Source: Acanthacorydalis orientalis (Eukaryota; Arthropoda; Insecta; Megaloptera; Corydalidae). From it: 64,000 nt of DNA. Of the stretch, positions 60,663 to 64,000 are shown piece by piece. How positions within the stretch are numbered: position 1 is the first letter of the stretch; each line of letters opens with the position of its first letter. A program made the translations under genes and the position numbers. The stretch is from positions 38,180,318-38,244,317 of the forward strand of contig CM068315.1 of NCBI GenBank assembly GCA_034766995.1, read 5' to 3'. Below the pieces are notes generated by a model that was given only the letters and a program-made list of their open reading frames with translations, searched no databases and had not been told where the DNA came from.

Positions 60663-61739
60663 TGGTGCACTTATATCGTTTGGTGCTGTTTTATTTGAGG
60701 AGAGGAAAAAGCGCTCCAGATAGCAAAAAGGATATCCGTCGTTTAAGGAAAAGGTGCCGTAGCTGGCAGTACTGTTCGAAAGTGGTTCGCTCGGTTCAGA
60801 CTTGGAAAATTTAAGCTGGAGGATCGAGAACGTTTCTGTAGCCCTGCAATTGTTGATAATAATAAAATTGAAGCACTTATTCAAAAGAATCAACGTTACG
60901 CAGAAATAGTGCAGGTGTCTCATACGAGTGTTGTGAGGCATTTGAAGACACTTGGATATGTGAATCGCTACGATATTTGTGTGCCTTATAATTTAACTGA
61001 AAGAAATTTAATGGAACGCATTCCATCTGTGATTCACTTGTTAAAAGAAACCGAAACGACCCGTTTCTGAAACGATTAATCATGGGCGATGAAAAATGGA
61101 TCGTTTACAATAAATGTGGATCGAAAAAGGTATTGGAGAAAACGAAATGAGCATCCGTTAGCCACTATAAAAACGGGCGTTCATCTGACGAAGATGATGT
61201 TGTATATCTGGTGGAATTGAAAGGGTGTTGTGTATTATGAGCTTCTCTTAAATAATCAGAAGATCAATTCGGAGAAGTATTATGCTCAATTGGACCAATT
61301 AAAGGCGGAAATCGATCAATAGCGTCCAGAATTGGTCAATCGGAAAGATATCGTTTTCCACCAAGATAACGCTAGACCTCACACGTTTCTTTGCAGACCC
61401 GGCAGAAATTGATGCATTTTGGCTAAGACATCCTATCTCACCCGCCATATTCACCTGATCTTGTACCTTCAGATTACTATTTGTTCCAGTCCCTACAGAA
61501 TTCCCTTAATGGAAAAACCTTCACTTCCCCGGAAGCCTGCAGAAACCATTTGGATCAATGCATCGCCCAGAAAGATGCCAAGTTCTGAAGGAGGACGGAA
61601 TTATGAAACTACGTGAAAGACGGAGAAAGGTGGTGGATCAAAATGACATATATGTATTAGAATAAATATATGTACAAATAAGTAAACACTTCCTTTGAAT
61701 TTCACCTTAAAAACACTATTAACTTTTGCTCTGACCCAA
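60663..61739 (+). mobile_element. mariner transposon relic (DD34D)
   Basis: A mariner transposase with several stops on the plus strand. The best frame reads STVRKWFARFRLGKFKLEDR (about 60763-60822), NQRYAEIVQVSHTSVVRHLK (HTH), then MGDEKWIVYN with the first Asp (about 61083-61112), VVYYELLLNNQKINSEKYYA, DIVFHQDNARPH with the second Asp (about 61349-61384) and PDLVPSDYYLFQSLQNSLNG with the third (about 61453-61512). The 3' end reads TTGGGTCAGAGCAAAAGTTA on the other strand, next to a TA, as a mariner terminal repeat should. The 5' end is lost near the 58-bp tandem duplication. Sequence blocks resemble the 2375-3268 relic, so the two may belong to one lineage. Confidence 0.88.
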
Positions 61740-61741
61740 TA

Positions 61742-62187
61742 AATAATTAAATAAAAATGATCACAATGACATCTTTCGAAACGACCGTCCAAAACTACAT
61801 ACAATAAAATGAAAAAATAAAATCACAACTATAAAAAATAGATCATTTCAATAACATTATACATTATTTGTTCAATTTTTTATATCATTCATATTATTGT
61901 TTCACTGATGAAATATTTATTCTGAATATCAGGGAAGTAATAATAAATTTAACGTAATTATACGATACATGCCACTTCTCTGAATTTATTTAAAGAATAA
62001 TTTATTAATAGTCTGACAAATCCATTAATCAACCATTCGAAAGACTGATTAAAGAACAAAAAGTTATTTTTTCAGAAGCGATTGCCTTTAACCTTTCAAA
62101 TATTTCAATAAGATTTAAACAGAATAATAATCATCTTATCATACAAATGGTGCTTGTATAAGAAGAAAATCGACTTATATTTGTAGT
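61742..62187. other. AT-rich intergenic stretch
   Basis: Nothing recognisable. Confidence 0.55.
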
Positions 62188-62500
62188 CTAGCCGTTAGTA
62201 CAAGTAGTGTACGGAATGTGGGCCGTGTGAAGTGTATAAATAGCAAATCCTAACTTAGCGTTAGCGAGCGAGACATGCAGCAACGAGTTTAATACCGCAG
62301 TCCATGCTATGTTGCCATGCGTCGTAACGTTTTCTGGATATTCGAGAATATAGTCTCTAATAACAATAATATCCGACGGAAGAAAATACTGAACAATATC
62401 GTTCATCGTTCTACAGAAGACTTTCGTTGAGATGTATAAACGATACGGAATGGTTTCAAGAAAATAATTAAACGTACACTTCTGTACAGTTCTAATAACG
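62188..62500 (-). other. unclassified open frame
   Basis: The minus strand is open for about 104 codons from the edge of a TA array (62500) to a stop at 62188. An ATG lies within it at 62406. It includes NYFLETIPYRLYISTKVFC, IRDYILEYPENVTTHGN and TAVLNSLLHVSLANAKLGF. Composition is less AT-biased than the surroundings, so it may be an exon or a repeat fragment. I do not recognise a family. The plus strand of the same patch has TATAAATA at 62238-62245, which could instead mark a promoter. Confidence 0.25.

Positions 62501-62502
<2 letters not shown>

Positions 62503-62567
<65 letters not shown>
62503..62567. repeat. (TA)n microsatellite
   Basis: About 64 bp of TA. Confidence 0.95.
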
Positions 62568-62569
<2 letters not shown>

Positions 62570-63300
62570 ACAAGGTATTATTTTGTTGACAATATAAATA
62601 GTTCATGGAAATGTATTATTTTTGGCAAAACTGATTTATGCATTATATAATAAAACACGGTGAATGTTTCGAAGGCTAAAAAGAAGAAAAACACATTTCT
62701 GGCTCTCACTTTATATTTAACTGGACGCTAAAAACAAACATTTTAGCGACTATTTACAAGGTTACACTACTTGCATTCGACTAATTGCTCCTGTTCAACA
62801 AATAGATTCAAGTACGTACAATTCATTTAAAAGAAACAAACTGTTTTTGTGTCAACAACAGCAAAGTATAAAATTAATTATCAATCGAAACAACACATCT
62901 TTAGATCCGTATTTCAAGAATTTGGACGAACATTTCAAAAATGTACGTTCGAACAGAATGACAGATTGGTACAAACGACATAATTTATTATTAAAAAATG
63001 TGATGTTTTTAAACAATACTACTTACTATATAATAAGTAATAATCCGATTATGTATGTCAATAAACATTATTAAACTTTTAAACAATAATTAAAATGTAA
63101 ACAATATATAATTAAAAAAGATAATATTAAAAAAAAATTCGAACTTTTTTCTGATAAAAATATCTAAATACTTTAATTATTTTCAATGTCAGAAACGTTT
63201 TATAAACGAATAATTTATATATCATTCGTAGATGACATCAAATACCCATAGAAGATATTTGCATCGATAACAATACCAAGATATAAATACATAAATAAAT
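62568..63300. other. AT-rich intergenic stretch
   Basis: A 75-codon frame at 62847-63074 has no recognised motif. Nothing else is seen. Confidence 0.5.
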
Positions 63301-63302
63301 AA

Positions 63303-63303
<1 letters not shown>

Positions 63304-63351
<48 letters not shown>

Positions 63352-63364
63352 GTGTGTGTGTGTA
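63304..63364. repeat. (CA)n-(TA)n-(TG)n microsatellite
   Basis: CA, TA and TG runs in sequence, forming an overall palindromic microsatellite. Confidence 0.95.
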
Positions 63365-64000
63365 TGTACATATTACGTGTAAACGGATTTACAAGGTAAC
63401 TACGATAATTGCATACATAATTTAGCATCTATATCCAACACCTTACTAACTGTTAGATAATAAATTAACTTATAAACTTATACATTTACAAAAGTACTTC
63501 AGATTGTGTCGAATGTCGAATACTGTAAATTATTCAAAAGATGTTAAAAGAAATGTATTCTAGTAATCAATTTTAGGATTTACTTTTTACATTCAGAAGG
63601 TTTACAATTCCAGTACAAGTAGAATTGATTTTGTAGGTATATTCAGAATGCAAAATTATACACTAACGAAAATGACTGAATAACATTAATTAAGCAAGTA
63701 CAAAACTCACAGGAAGAAAGATAAGACGAAGAAGTTATAATGTATTTTAATGTACTGTGTTTGTGTGACACCGTTCTCAAATGTGCACTGTTTATGTTTC
63801 TGACCTGTCTACATGAATTACAAATTAAACGAATGTCGGTTTATCAAACGGATTTCCTAATAAATAGATCAAAATAATGGTTTCACCACCCAGCCACCCA
63901 CACACACACACAACTGCGTTTTGTAAATAGAAAGAACAAAGTTGCAACGTTAACATTCATAACATTTAATTATCACCTCCAACCTATCAGCTATATTTGA
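63365..64000. other. AT-rich intergenic stretch to window end
   Basis: Nothing recognisable except a short CA run near 63898-63912. Confidence 0.55.

Overview
This window is AT-rich nuclear DNA from an insect, most likely a hymenopteran. The evidence is intron-containing genes with gtaagt donors, insect-type proteins (a BIR/RING inhibitor of apoptosis, a mitochondrial ribosomal protein, a long myocardin-related transcription factor), many mariner relics and more than twenty long (TA)n microsatellites. The order-level placement is inference; no species can be named from the sequence alone. There is no CRISPR array, operon or recognisable rRNA or tRNA gene.

Three protein-coding genes can be supported. 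(1) A two-exon IAP gene on the minus strand (16032-17896) encodes 375 residues: BIR, BIR, a UBA-like segment and a C-terminal RING. (2) Mitochondrial ribosomal protein uS11m (mRpS11) on the plus strand (18946-19563) is divergent from the IAP gene across about 1 kb of shared 5' flank. (3) A myocardin-related transcription factor (Mrtf) on the minus strand spans 24812 to at least 35213. It has three firmly supported coding exons in matching phase, and a tentative 34-nt first coding exon at 35530-35563 that would give a 1058-residue protein with three RPEL motifs, a basic region, a SAP domain and a coiled coil. Its 6.5-kb intron holds two whole mariner relics, a solo mariner end, an inverted-repeat element and a GC-rich island that could be an internal promoter.

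Region by region: 1-16 kb is gene-free, with a piggyBac relic, a mariner relic, a LINE 3' fragment, a Tc1 relic and several copies of a long-inverted-repeat MITE. From 16 to 35.6 kb lie the three genes, with a TTAA-flanked piggyBac-type MITE between mRpS11 and Mrtf. From 35.6 to 64 kb I see no confident gene: AT-rich sequence with TA arrays, a LINE-tailed retroposon with a 13-bp target duplication, a tRNA-like SINE candidate, an 80-bp mariner-end palindrome, two further mariner relics, a few GC-rich islands and two unclassified open frames.

The most interesting non-gene signal is the set of short non-autonomous elements: a TA-flanked MITE family with about 130-bp inverted arms (about seven full or partial copies), a TTAA-flanked MITE, and an element with repeated subterminal motifs. 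No novel multi-gene system was found.
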